Shown here in pieces: positions 1 through 52,540 of a stretch of 64,000 nucleotides of DNA. The notes under the pieces are model-generated. The model worked only from the letters and a program-made list of their open reading frames with translations. It made no database searches and had not been told where the DNA came from. The stretch is from Chionis minor (taxonomy: Eukaryota; Chordata; Aves; Charadriiformes; Chionididae): positions 1 through 64,000 of the forward strand of contig VZSF01003483.1 of NCBI GenBank assembly GCA_013398295.1. Reading direction: 5' to 3'. The translations under genes were made by a program, and so were the position numbers. How positions within the stretch are numbered: position 1 is the stretch's first letter; each line of letters begins with the position of its first letter.

Positions 1-52
1 GCATCTCGGCGCGCACGGCGGGCACCTGGAACCGGTCTATCTCCTCCATCAT
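1..52 (-). CDS. FAM219A: FAM219A first coding exon, N-terminal 17 codons (cut by window edge)
   Basis: Reading the minus strand from 52 gives MMEEIDRFQVPAVRAEM followed by one base of the next codon. This agrees with the N-terminus of vertebrate FAM219A (C9orf25) as I recall it (MMEEIDRFQVP...). The first ATG sits in an ideal Kozak context, GCCGCCACC before ATG, and a second ATG follows directly. FAM219A is a small, largely disordered protein with no established function. In mammals it lies head-to-head with DNAI1 on human 9p13, and the same divergent arrangement is seen here, which strengthens the call. The exon continues beyond position 1, so no splice donor is visible. The 5' UTR must lie upstream on the minus strand, roughly 53-200, but its start cannot be fixed from sequence. 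Confidence 0.85.
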   Translation of the reverse strand, partial: MMEEIDRFQVPAVRAEM

Positions 53-210
53 GGTGGCGGCGGGGCTGGGGCGCGGCAGGCAGAAGAAGGGATGGATGGA
101 GGGAGGGAGAGAAGGGCGGGCGGGCGCGGGGAGGCTCCTCAAGCGCCGAAGGACGACGACACCGCCACCCGCCGCAGCTGCTGCCTCATCGCCGCCGCTC
201 ACCGCCGAGG

Positions 211-219
211 TGACTCAGC
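211..219 (+). promoter_or_regulatory. AP-1 / antioxidant-response-like site TGACTCAGC
   Basis: TGACTCAGC contains a perfect AP-1 core (TGACTCA) and also fits the ARE core TGACnnnGC bound by NRF2/small-MAF dimers. It lies between the two divergent starts. It is a short motif and could occur by chance; its position inside the CpG island makes it plausible. Confidence 0.35.
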
Positions 220-249
220 CGCACCGCTTCCGGGTCCGGCCGCCACGGT

Positions 250-288
250 CCCGCCCCCTCACTGCATATTCATGAAGGAGGGGGCGGG
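250..288. promoter_or_regulatory. Inverted pair of GC boxes around an AT-rich POU-like core
   Basis: Positions 250-260 (CCCGCCCCCTC) and 278-288 (GAGGGGGCGGG) are exact 11-bp inverted repeats, each a GC box for Sp/KLF factors. The 17-bp spacer includes TGCATATTCATG, an AT-rich island resembling a palindromic POU (MORE-type) site or a loose TATA-like element. The symmetry suits a promoter read both ways. Factor assignment is inference. Confidence 0.5.
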
Positions 289-465
289 GCCACTGTCAAT
301 AATTGCGGTGCCCGGATGCTCGCGGGTCCCGCCCCGCCGCCGCCGGGACGTACCATTCCCTCCCCGGGAGGGAGCGGGGGCACTCGGCGGCGGCGGCGGG
401 GGGCGGGGAATAGTCAGGGCCGGCGGCGTTCTGCGGCCGGATTGGCCGCGCGCCGCTTCCGGCGC

Positions 466-489
466 GTTGCCATGGTTGCCGCTATCAAC
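466..489 (+). promoter_or_regulatory. RFX X-box-like element upstream of DNAI1
   Basis: Two overlapping X-box readings are visible. GTTGCCATGGTTGCC (466-480) has a perfect left half-site and ATGG spacer but a poor right half. GTTGCCGCTATCAAC (475-489) matches GTNRCC-N3-RGYAAC at 11 of 12 defined positions. X-boxes bound by RFX2/RFX3 are the hallmark of ciliary gene promoters in animals. This one ends 75 bp before the DNAI1 start codon, where a functional site would be expected. Binding is inferred. Confidence 0.6.
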
Positions 490-563
490 TTCCGGGCGGC
501 GGTTGGCCGGCGGAGCGCGGGGTGAGGCGCGGCCGGCGGCGGGGGGCCGCTGCGGCAGCCGCC

Positions 564-42286
<41,723 letters not shown>

Positions 42287-44429
42287 GTAAGTAACAAATG
42301 CAAAGAATCATTGAGAGATCTAAAACATTAAACAGGTGCACTGAGATCAAATCATACAATATTCTGCAGCATGGATTGCATCTTGTAGCAAGGACTCACC
42401 TAATTTCAAAGCAGTACATTGAGATTTAACTCAAGATAGGGATTAGGCCTTTACATCCATGACATAAAAATTCAGAAATGCATAGGCATAGGCAGCGTTA
42501 GCCAGGGCTTTTGGCTTATGACAGTGCTGACTCCCTTCAGTCAAGGACTTGCCTCTAGAAGCACCACTTAATCCATTTTGTCTTGCTTGATGGGCTCTGA
42601 TTTCTCTGTTCTGCCCTTCTAATTGCTGAAGGACCAGATATGTTTTGTTTTGCCAGAAGCTAATTATAAAAGACTTCTCTAAGTATAAAGTCATTGCTTT
42701 CTTGTTAGGCGACACCTTCTAGGGGTGTCTCAGAGGATAAGCTCTCCATTAGGGCACATCAGGCCTGGGTATTGTGAAAAGGCACATATTTATTTTTTTT
42801 TAAACAACATGGGAATGCATATCAACAACATTGCATTTCCTTCTGTACAGTATTCTTGTTGCTTATAGGCACAATGACTGCTGTACTCTGACTTCTTGTC
42901 TTCACATCTGTCCCTTTACTCCTATGTAGATGGGATAGTACAATCACTGTGAATAAACATTTCTCTTCTGTTCTCTCACTCTCTTCCACTTCCGAGCTCT
43001 ACCTGAAGTGCTGACTATTATGAATAGCTTTGTAGGCGCAGGACAGCATTCTGGTAGTTCCCCCTAAGGACCACTGCCTCCCAGGGAAATTCCCAAAGGG
43101 AGGAGACCAGTTGTGAGACAAGTTTTCATGGGGTCTTTCTCGCCCAGGTACTGTTGGCTCCTCAATTTTATCTTCTCAGCAGACTACTTAATAAATTTTT
43201 CAGGTCCCCTGAAAGTGCTTCTGGGACTAGCCGGGACTTTACTCTTCTCCAGTCTTAGTAGCTGTAGAGTCACATTGCTGGTATTCTCATGTAGTGAACA
43301 GTGACTGTAAAGCCTCAGCTTTACATTTGATGGGTGTTGCTAATTAACAAGGAATACAGACGAACAACCAAAATCCCAGACTATTTTAAGTCTCCATTTT
43401 ACTCAGAGCTTGTGAAGATCGCAGCAGTATCCCCCTGCCCTGCACATCTCCAGGGCATCTGCTTCTTGCAAAGATGTCCTCTCAGGTCTTGCCATTAACT
43501 CTGACACAAAGCAGAGAAGGGCTGAGAAAAGAACAGTATCGCAAAGGTAGCAGAGCCTTCTTGCTGCAAGAAGAGGACAGACTACAGAACAGTCAGACTA
43601 TAGTCATCAGATTTGTGAGAAGGACCAGGTGTTTTGACCCAGTCAGTCTCCCCACTATCTCTAGCAGGAGAGTTGTTCTTTTTCTCAGAGTATGAGTATT
43701 TTATTTATTTACATAAAAGCTAACTCTTCTGTAGGGCAATAATAATTCTATATTTGGCTTGAAATAAAGATCAGTCATGGTGCTACAGGTCACCAGTGGC
43801 TGTGAATTGCAGATAGCATGATTAAGCACTAAAATTTTTACCCTAAATATCCCAACCCTATGAATTCTTTGTGGAGGACAGAGTGGGGCCAGTCAAAGAG
43901 AGAACCTTACCAGTAGCTACATCTTTGCCCACCAGCCATTTCAGTGAACCTACACGTGCTTCCAAATTACAGGTAGACATTTTTGCTAGTGTGCCTTCTG
44001 CCGAAAAAGTTAGAATCTGTTGTGAGTATTCTAAACTACCAAGGCAAGTCGCTTGGTATTTATTTTAAAGGAATACATTTTTTTGAATGAATGCTGAAGG
44101 CTCTCAGCTGTGATAAAATGACTAATGAAATTTATTTTTGAGAAATATAGGGCTGTGGGATAAAAATCTTAGCACTGGGCTCCAACGAGATTGCTGTTAT
44201 TCAGGAAAGTGATCTTGAAGTCATTCAAGTACGTGTTTCTTTTCAAACACTTGGTAGTGCTCAGCAATAGTCTAAAAGGCAAAACAAAAATTGATGGGAA
44301 TTACTACGAAAGAAAAAGAAAACAAAAATTCTGGATACAGTAAGAAAAAATAGAGAACTACATATAAAGCAGCAGTAGGAACAACAATAGAAAACTAAAA
44401 AGAGAACAAAACAATATCAGTGATAAACT

Positions 44430-44885
44430 GACATCTTAATTACTGTGTGCAGTTCCGGCTGTAAACTCCGAAGAAGAATGTGTTAGGCTGTGGAAGGATT
44501 GGAAACAGTCCAGAAAAGGGCAGCAAGGATGAACAGAAATATATAGAATGACTTGTGATCAGTTAGCATAAACAGTCTAGAATTCTTATAACAGACTAGG
44601 GAGAGGGACTTGGTATGGGTCTGTAGACTTCTGAGTGTCATGGGAAAAGTGAAAAGGAGTCAAATGTTCATCATTGCTTCTAACACAAGAATGAGGGAGA
44701 CCGTATGAAATTACTGAGTAGCAGTACTAAGACAAATTTAAAACAGAATAATATGATACATAATGTAATTGTGGAACCTTTCTTCCTTCCTTTCTGATCT
44801 GGAGGATGAAGATACATATATATTCGAAAAAGGTTAGATAAATTCATAGAGGGCCAGTTTGCTGTTGGAAGAGTAAACCATCCAA
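44430..44885 (+). mobile_element. Old CR1-type LINE, RT end to 3' UTR
   Basis: TACTGTGTGCAGTTCCGGCT, then CAGTCCAGAAAAGGGCAGCA and AGGATGAACAG, follows the CR1 order 'cagttctgg..gtccaaagaagggcaacaagg' coding LEYCVQFW..RVQRRATR. Later parts resemble the 'gataaattcatagagggc' 3' segment. Many mutations and no open frame. Confidence 0.65.
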
Positions 44886-47649
44886 TTCAGTAAGTTCATA
44901 ACTGCAAATTGCTGGAAGTTCTGGGTACATATAAGGGGATAGAACTATATTTGCTGAAGTTCTTACAGTATTTAAACAGTTGCTACTCAGTACTGTTGGA
45001 GATAAGATACTTGGCTACAGGGACCTTTGCTGTGGTCCCAAATAGTCATCCTTATATATTTCTCTGTGATCTGGGAATGAAAACAGATGGGTTGTCTTCA
45101 TTTATACCAGTAAGAATTGTGTTCTGCTTGCAATATTGCAACATTACATTTTCCTCTTAAAATGACATTTTTTTCTTGAAGTTCATTCCATCTGAGTCCT
45201 GGAAATGTTCCTGTTAGTTTGCCAAGAAGCCTAAATTGGCCTGAAAATGTCTTTAATTCAGGAGGTAGCAACTAGTCTAAAGAGCAGATTATGATCAGCC
45301 TTTGCAAAGGAAAGTATGGTGATAAGTGCTTAGGATATTCCTTGCCTTGTACATCACCCCAAAATCTTACTGTATTTCAAAGCCCCTGTGCTCAGAGAGT
45401 GTAGGAACTGGGCAGTGCCTTCCCACTGCCGTGCCATCCAGGCACAGGAGAAAAGATAGGAGCTCAAGGATGGTAACCTCCCCGCTTAGCCTGTTCAGAC
45501 AGTTATTCTAACTTGTCACACTAAGCAAGACCCTGATCAGTGCTTTCTGGGTTGTGCATAAGTATTTGCTGTTTATGTTAGTTTTGCCACGGTCCATTGT
45601 GCCGAGGGCAATACACAAACACAGAGGAAGGCAGACCGTAAGTCAGTGGCTTGCCATCTAAGTGGGCAAGTGATCCAGAAGACTCCTTATCCCATTTTTA
45701 TAGCAGACACAGAGGGCCGCTCATCTCAGCTGGCTGCAGCCAGCTCAGAGCTAGGAGCTGAGTCTCTGCTCTACGTTTCCCCTTTAGTCAGCAGTGAGTG
45801 CTGAGCACATCCAGAGGCCATCCGTCCTGCCATAAGCCTGGCATCCAAGAGAGGAGCTAAGTAACCCTCCGGAAGGGATGGTCTCTCCCTGCGGACTATA
45901 GAGTGGACCTAGGCGGAGCATCTAGCCTAAATGCCTGTCCCTTAGATGGCTAAAGTGAGGAGAGATGAATCGTGGCCAGAGGAAATAGTCCTGGAATAAC
46001 ACAGGGGCTGGGGGGTAGAGCCAGGAGCAGAATCCAGATCTTTGGATCTGTGGTGACCGTAATTACACCACCAGTCTTTTGTGCAGCATGAATTTGGGTG
46101 GGAGCACTGCCAAGATGCAAGTAACACATTTATTCTATTGCCCAAAGTATACTTTTTGAAACAAAAGGTCCCTTGTTGACTGTGGATCCATTTCACTCCA
46201 GTGTGGCAAGTTCTTTACAAAGAGGGCCCTAGCCCCTCCCTTGCTTTTGTATCCCCTTTCTGTAGTTTTCACCAGTGATTTATTTGGATGGGGATTCTGA
46301 TGCTAATGGCATTTATTTGGCATGAGATGGTCTCTTCTGAACAAGGAAATATTGTCATAGTAATTTGCAATTCAGGATCGAAGCTGTTTGGCTGGAATTA
46401 ATTTTTATTCCCATCAGGAGGAGCTGCCTTTCTGGTTTTGTTTTTGCATAAATGAGATTGCTGGGTTGCTGGCTAGACTGACAGTCTGCAGTGCAGGGTT
46501 CAGAGAGGCTGTGATGGGTGTTGGGCTTGTGTTTCTGCCTTGCTGATGGGAGCACCACGAACACAAGCTCAGGTCTTAGCAATCACCTCATTTCATGTTC
46601 TAGAAGCAACTGTGCCTCTGACAGCCTTCAGAAATGACTTTTTATGTGCACCTCCATCTGTCAGCACGAGGTGAGTAGGGAAAAACAGTATTTGTATTGC
46701 AAATCAGTGGATGTGCACTCAGTGGATGTAAGTTGCCAGTCACAAGAATGGGTGAGGAGTGTAGACTCACACCCAAAGCACTGGCAATCTGAGGTATCTG
46801 CCAAAGATATCTGCTCAGTTCTTCACAGTTCTGGGTCTGAGGTGGGGCCTTATGTAGACAGAAGTAGACCACATAAAGATGCCTGTACTGCTGTAGCTTT
46901 CTTGTGTGAAATCAGCATGAATAATGCTAGTACAGGGTCCTTATACTGGCATGACTGCATCCAAAGCAAGGCTTGTTGTGACTCTGCCACTGAACTAAAT
47001 TGGTGTAAAATCTGGGCCAGAGCTTTTACAGCGATGATCTGATATTTAATAAGTGTCCTCAGGCTCCCTGGTGCTGAGGAGTCATGGTTGAACACTGAGA
47101 CCACAGGTCAGCTCTTGTTGCACTCTCCTACAATATAATGTCAGGTAAACACAGGGAGACTGCGTGTACTTACAGGACATTCTTGTATTTTCCCATTTCT
47201 CAAATGCACATGGACAATGTTTTCAAATTAACATGGACAGTCTTTCACTTACTGTCCTCCACTGATTGAGGGTGATGGAAGGTCATTGCAATAAGGAATG
47301 GGACATGCTCAGGGTGCTTCAGAGCTAACAGGGAAAGGAGAAAATGGGCCAAGTGGCTTTATCAGCAAGATAATCCAGTTTGCTGCTCACCTCTGTGCTT
47401 TTAGGCATTGCTGGTTCTGCTGGAGGTCTCTTCCATCAGCAGTTTTGCCACTCTTCAAGTCAGCTCAATCTATTCATCCTCAGTGCTCCATGATCACTTA
47501 GCACTAAAAGATGAGAGCTTTTCGAGGAGGTATCTCCTCAAGAACACTGAGAAGCATATTCTCCAGGAAGGGTAGTGAAAACAAGATAGCAAGATGAATG
47601 TCAAATAAGATTGGCAGGGTCAAGGAACATATACATAGCCACGTCTCCT

Positions 47650-48430
47650 GGTTTGCTTATCAGGGGAGTGCAGTTTCTTTCGTCTTCCTTTGTTGTCCTA
47701 TGTACTTGAAGAAACCCTTCTAGTCCTCTGTTACATCCCTAGCCAAGTTCAGCTCTGGCTGTGGCTTGGCCTTCCTGATCCCCTCCCTGCACTCTTGGGC
47801 CATACGCCTATAATCTCCCCAGTATGTATATATCTCTGCCTCCACTGCCTATGTGTTTTGGTTTTGTGTTTTGGTTTGGCTAAGAGGTCTTGACTTACCC
47901 AGGCTGGCCTCCTGCCTCCCCTACCTGACTTCTTGCACGTTGGGATGTAGAACTTTTTCACCCTAAGAAAAATATCTTTAAATATCTCCCAGCTCTCGTT
48001 CACTTTTTTATCTCTGAAGGCATTTTCCCAAGGGATCACATGCACTGGTGCCCTAAGCAGTTGGAAGTTTGCCTTTCTGAGGTTTTGGGTCTTGTCTCTA
48101 CTTGTTACCTGTACTGTACCCCTAAAGACTGAGAATTCTACCAATGATCGCTGCAGCCCAGGCTACCTCTAATCTTGACCTCTCCAATAAGCTCTTCTGC
48201 ACCAGTGAACAACAGGTCCAGCAGTGCCCCTGGATGGTTGGGCTCTCCATCACCTGTACTAGGAAGTTTCCTCAACACACTCCAGTAGTTTCCTGGGCTG
48301 CTTGCAGTTCACTATCCCATTTTTCCAGCAGATGTCTGGGTACTTGAAGTCCCCTATCAGGATCAGGACCTGCGAGCGCTCTCCTGGTAGGAGAGGCCAA
48401 GGTGCCCTGTATGCAGGTTCTTCCAAGGGA
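47650..48430 (-). mobile_element. CR1 LINE internal fragment (endonuclease to RT start)
   Basis: The minus-strand frame at 47749-48144 shows RKANFQLLRAPVHVIPWENA, VNESWEIFKDIFLRVKKFYI and GRRPAWVSQDLL, the CR1 segment between endonuclease and RT. It lacks both the 5' end and the 3' octamers, so it is truncated on both sides. It aligns with the segment at 17881-18246 of the intron 4 element. Confidence 0.85.
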
Positions 48431-49039
48431 AGGAAATTTATTAGGCACCCTGTAGCGGGATGGTTTCCAAGAGTGGTTCTTACCTCATGATGCCATAGAG
48501 AGACACCGAAGCATTAAAGTCTTGGCAATCTGAGTTAGGGCAGGTACTCTCTGATGTAGAGTGTAGGATCCTGAGCACACAAGCAAGACGCTTGTGCCAG
48601 GCATCAGAAGAGATTTACTATATCACTGCAGAATTGTGCCCTGCCCTGACAAGTACCTTCTCTTCAGCTATGGACAGTCTGTTGATTAAGATAAATTTAC
48701 AGAAAACGCAAATCTGGGAGGTGGGTTAGTTATCAGGAAAACATTCCTTCCTGATCCCGACAGAAGAACAATCAAAGCATTGGAGCATAAGCATGACTCT
48801 CCTAAGCCAAGCCTATAGGTGTTCTGAGCATGGGGAGGGCGATATTCTTGGAGTCAAGGAAGAAAGTAATGGCTGACAGGGCTGGATCCCATCCTATCTG
48901 CATGTGCCTGCTGGAGGATTTTTCTTAAAAGCTGTGTCAGAGCTTATCTTTTAGAATGATGCTCAGTTTTCTTGTCAAAACTTCATCTGACTGGAAGTCC
49001 TTCACTTTCCTGTTATACTGTTACAACTTTGAATTGGTC

Positions 49040-49660
49040 TGCCCGCTGGTAAATTGTATCTCATTTCAAGGTTGAATTTCTCTAACTTAAATTTTCAGCC
49101 ATTGAAACTCATTCTCCTGGAAGCAAGCTTAAAAACCCTTTCCACCAACTCCCTTCTCCATAAGTGGTGTAAGTGCCCCCATGCATTGATGAAGACATCT
49201 CTTGTTTTTCTCTTCTTTAGGCTGAACTCATCAAGCCATACTCAAGACTTGTTTTCCATCTGTTACGTTATTTCAGTGAACTTTCTCTAACCTTTTTCCA
49301 ACATACCCACATTCTTCTTGAGTGCAAATGCCATAACCAAGCATACTCACCTAGTTTCTCTCTTTACGCATGCCACCCACTGTTGTGTCATCTTCAGGCT
49401 TTCTCAGCAAACATTTTATACCATTATGTAGATCAAGCTAAAAATATTAACCAGTGCTGGACTAAGAACTGATGCCTGAGAATCTGCCCTGGAAACCAAC
49501 TCTGTTCATTTATTTTTGTGTTTACAGCTCTACTTTAGGTTCTGGCACTGAACCAGTTTTTAATCCAGCTAGTGTGTGCTCTGCTAATTCCATGTCATAC
49601 AGTTTTTAAATCAAATATTCTGATGTACTTAACTGAATGCCAAAGGAATAGGCAGATATA
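49040..49660 (-). mobile_element. Old CR1/L3-type LINE, RT region remnant
   Basis: Plus-strand words such as TTGTGTCATCTTCAGGCTTT, AAATATTAACCAGTGCTGGA and GAACCAGTTTTTAATCCAGC follow, in order, the antisense of ancient CR1/L3 RT. The first is the FADDTK region and the next correspond to 'LGPVLFN' and the 'W..NWL' block. Highly decayed. Confidence 0.6.
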
Positions 49661-51299
49661 TTTTTGTTAGCACAGCTATTTCATCAGTCATCCTAACATA
49701 AGCAATGGCAGCTTAGACAAGACATTTATCCTCTCCATATGTCTGGGGATCTAAGCAATAGGGGCGGTAATTCAGCAGGACTGGGGTCCTCACACTGGAA
49801 GAATCTCACTGCATAAGGCCTGTAATCCTTAATTCATGTTAACTGCTTATTAGAGGCTGTAATGCTTTATCTGATCTTGAAATGTAGATAAATCCTTCAA
49901 ATTTTCTATGATATATCAGTCAAATTATGGAAATAACAACTTGTGGAGGCCAACTCTCTGAAACTCACAGGTACATTAGAAAGTCGTAGAAAATGGAACC
50001 GAAAAAGATTTCAAAAAGTTATTAATCCATCTCCGTGCAAGATAGTACTTTTTTTAAAACATGGGTTTCAGCACTAAATTTAGTCCACTTAATGAAGATT
50101 ACATGCAGTGTAATTCCTGGCACAGTTGAGAGCAAAGTTCTATAGATGACAGGCAATCCTTGTGACAAGGACAGAAGTGTATGTTTGAGAAGGACAACTC
50201 TAAAAGCCTGAAAACACTGATTTAACAGTATAGGCTACAGGCATAAGGAGAGTCGATGTTAGAAATTGTACCAGGTGTTTGTTTGTGGATAATTTTCTGT
50301 GGTAGATTAGATAGGTTAGTGGGTAAGCAGTGGTAGATCTAAAGGTTGTGATACCACATGTGGAAGATAGCCTGGGCTGAATTTACATAACAAGCTGCTA
50401 TTAAATTTGGTAATTTCTGATGAATGACCGAAAAGGTTTAAGTAAAAGCACTAAGAGGATTGAATACTGCCTAACAAATTCAGATCTCTGCACCAGCTCA
50501 CAGAAAGTATCTTTCAGGAGGCTTTGGAGATGTTCATATATTTAAATTATGTTCCCAGAACAGTCAGAAAAGACTTCTGGGAGCGGAGTTCCTTGCTAAT
50601 CTTTCGCTAAGCTACATGAGTTTATTTTTATATTGTGAATAGAGATTGAGGGCCTTGTCAGAGAAAGAAAAAGCGTTTTAGATTGCTTAGATGAAATTCC
50701 TTGTCTTGTATAAGGCTGTGTGCATGTGTGATTCATATGAGGGGACTGTGCTGGAGAGTGGGCCATAAAATGGCCTGTGTCCTGGACCGGGTCCAGCAGC
50801 AAGCTTCAGCATTTTCAGACCTCATGGCAAAGGTACTGAAATTTTCTGAGTGCAGTACCACAAAAGGCTGATAGAGGTTGATGCGTCCCACACACCTCAA
50901 AGAGAAGTTCATACTGCATTCTGCATTCAATTTGCTATTTGGCCTGTATTTGTTTAAAGCACTAAAATGCTGCAACAGATCCTAGCTTCGGGAAAATGTC
51001 TCCATGTCCATTCAGAGGCATGGGCCCAGCACTGATACAAACTTGATAAAATAAGTATGTCTTCAATGGTAAAAGACCTAGGAGGTTCACGCTGACTTCT
51101 TGGTAATAGGTTCAGAACTGTGTTGGGACAACGCAGTGGCTGAGTCTTTCCTTTTAGCTCTGAATGTAATATTTATTGACATTTGGGTGATTTGTACCGT
51201 AAGTTGAACGACTGTTACCTTTTACAAATGCTGGTGATGCCAATTATTAATGGTAGTTGATATAGTAGTGATATCTAACTGCTAGTAATGAATTTATAT

Positions 51300-51311
51300 G
51301 GGGGGGGGGGN
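51300..51311. other. Eleven-G run ending in a single N
   Basis: A homopolymer of G abuts the second N of the window. Flanking sequences do not match each other, so this is not a duplicated contig end like 18481. It is probably a low-confidence base call or a token gap. Confidence 0.85.
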
Positions 51312-51774
51312 TATAATGGTTGTTTAGCTGCCAGTGATTTTAATTGATTATATTTGTTACATCAGGCAGACTGAAGCCCCAGTAAGTAATATGTGAAGTT
51401 GCTACTGTAAGGGAATATTGCAATACAGAAAACAAGCACCAACAAAATAAGCACAGAGAAAAAATTAAAAGCGAATGTTTGAGTCTTATTTGTGAATTAT
51501 TGAAGAACATTTGTATGGACACTGAGTACGCCCACAATCAAAAAGGAAGACCCTGGAGGACATGGGCCTGCTCTGTGTTAATTTATGAGTGCTGTTTGTG
51601 CTATGTGACTTTTTAATAGCTGTAAGGAGTTTTCCGTGACTACATTATATTAATTAAAAGAGGCTGCTGACGAAAAAAAAAGGCAGGAAATAAAACACAG
51701 CAATCAGATGCCTCTGAGGCAAGCATATCAAAAGTCGTTAATAACTAGGTCTAATGCTAATCTATGTTTTCATC

Positions 51775-52540
51775 CATGAAGAAGAAGTAAACAGAACATC
51801 ACTGCTGATAAAATGTTTTGATGAGACAAATATCTTGGGGGTGGCGAGAAATGGAACAATCAGATCAAAGAGAGATCTAGATCCCTTTGTGGAAGGGTAC
51901 GAGGCGTCGCTCTGCATGACAGTGTCCAAGTGTACCTTCAAAGACATCCAAGCCGTACGACCATACAGGGGGTGGCCCTATCTTGAGGGGCATGATGCAA
52001 ACCCTAGTGCTACACTGCATCAGAGGTCCTTGGATGTATAGAGAGGGGGTTTGCAAAGGAACTGGGAGGCTAAAAGAGCCTTTTTTATTTAGTGCTGGAC
52101 TGACCGCTCTAGAAAGGCATGCTCACCACTGGTGACATGTCAAGGAGAAGGGTGATAAACTGAGAAGAGTTCAAAAAAGAATGAAAGAATGATCTGAGAA
52201 CAGGACAACTGACCTGGGAAACAAACTCAAGGAATTCGGTTTGTTCAGCTTGTCAAAGGAAAGCTTATTAGGTAGTTGTATTTCGGTCTGTTAACTCCCT
52301 GTATTGAGAAAACAGATCATGTAACAAAGGGATCTTTAATCTGCCAGACAAATGATGTAACAAGATCAAAGAACAGCTGGAGCTACATGAATTTAGGCCA
52401 GACAAATTGTGGCTTTTTAATAGCAGATGGGTAATTGAGAACAATTAATTTTGGCATGTGGTAAATTCCCAACATCTGGGACTTTTAAAATGTGGAAATT
52501 TTAAAGATGTGATGTTTCTAAGTTTTGGTCTGTCGGAGAC
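51775..52540 (+). mobile_element. Old CR1-type LINE, RT palm to C-terminus
   Basis: The frame at 51754-52041 keeps a ghost of the RT palm: SLLIKCFDETNILGVARNGT where CR1 has '..LIKFADDTKLGGVAN..', then DLDPFVEGYEA and VSKCTFKD for '[19 protein letters not shown]'. Downstream, GAATTCGGTTTGTTCAGCTT corresponds to 'ELGLFSL'. The catalytic DD is lost. Confidence 0.65.

Noticed and set aside
45990..46100. Possible ancient SINE/MIR-like core (GAGCCAGGAGCAGAATCCAG and following)
   Set aside because: Resemblance to SINE-type sequence is limited to a few words. I could not follow it through a whole element.
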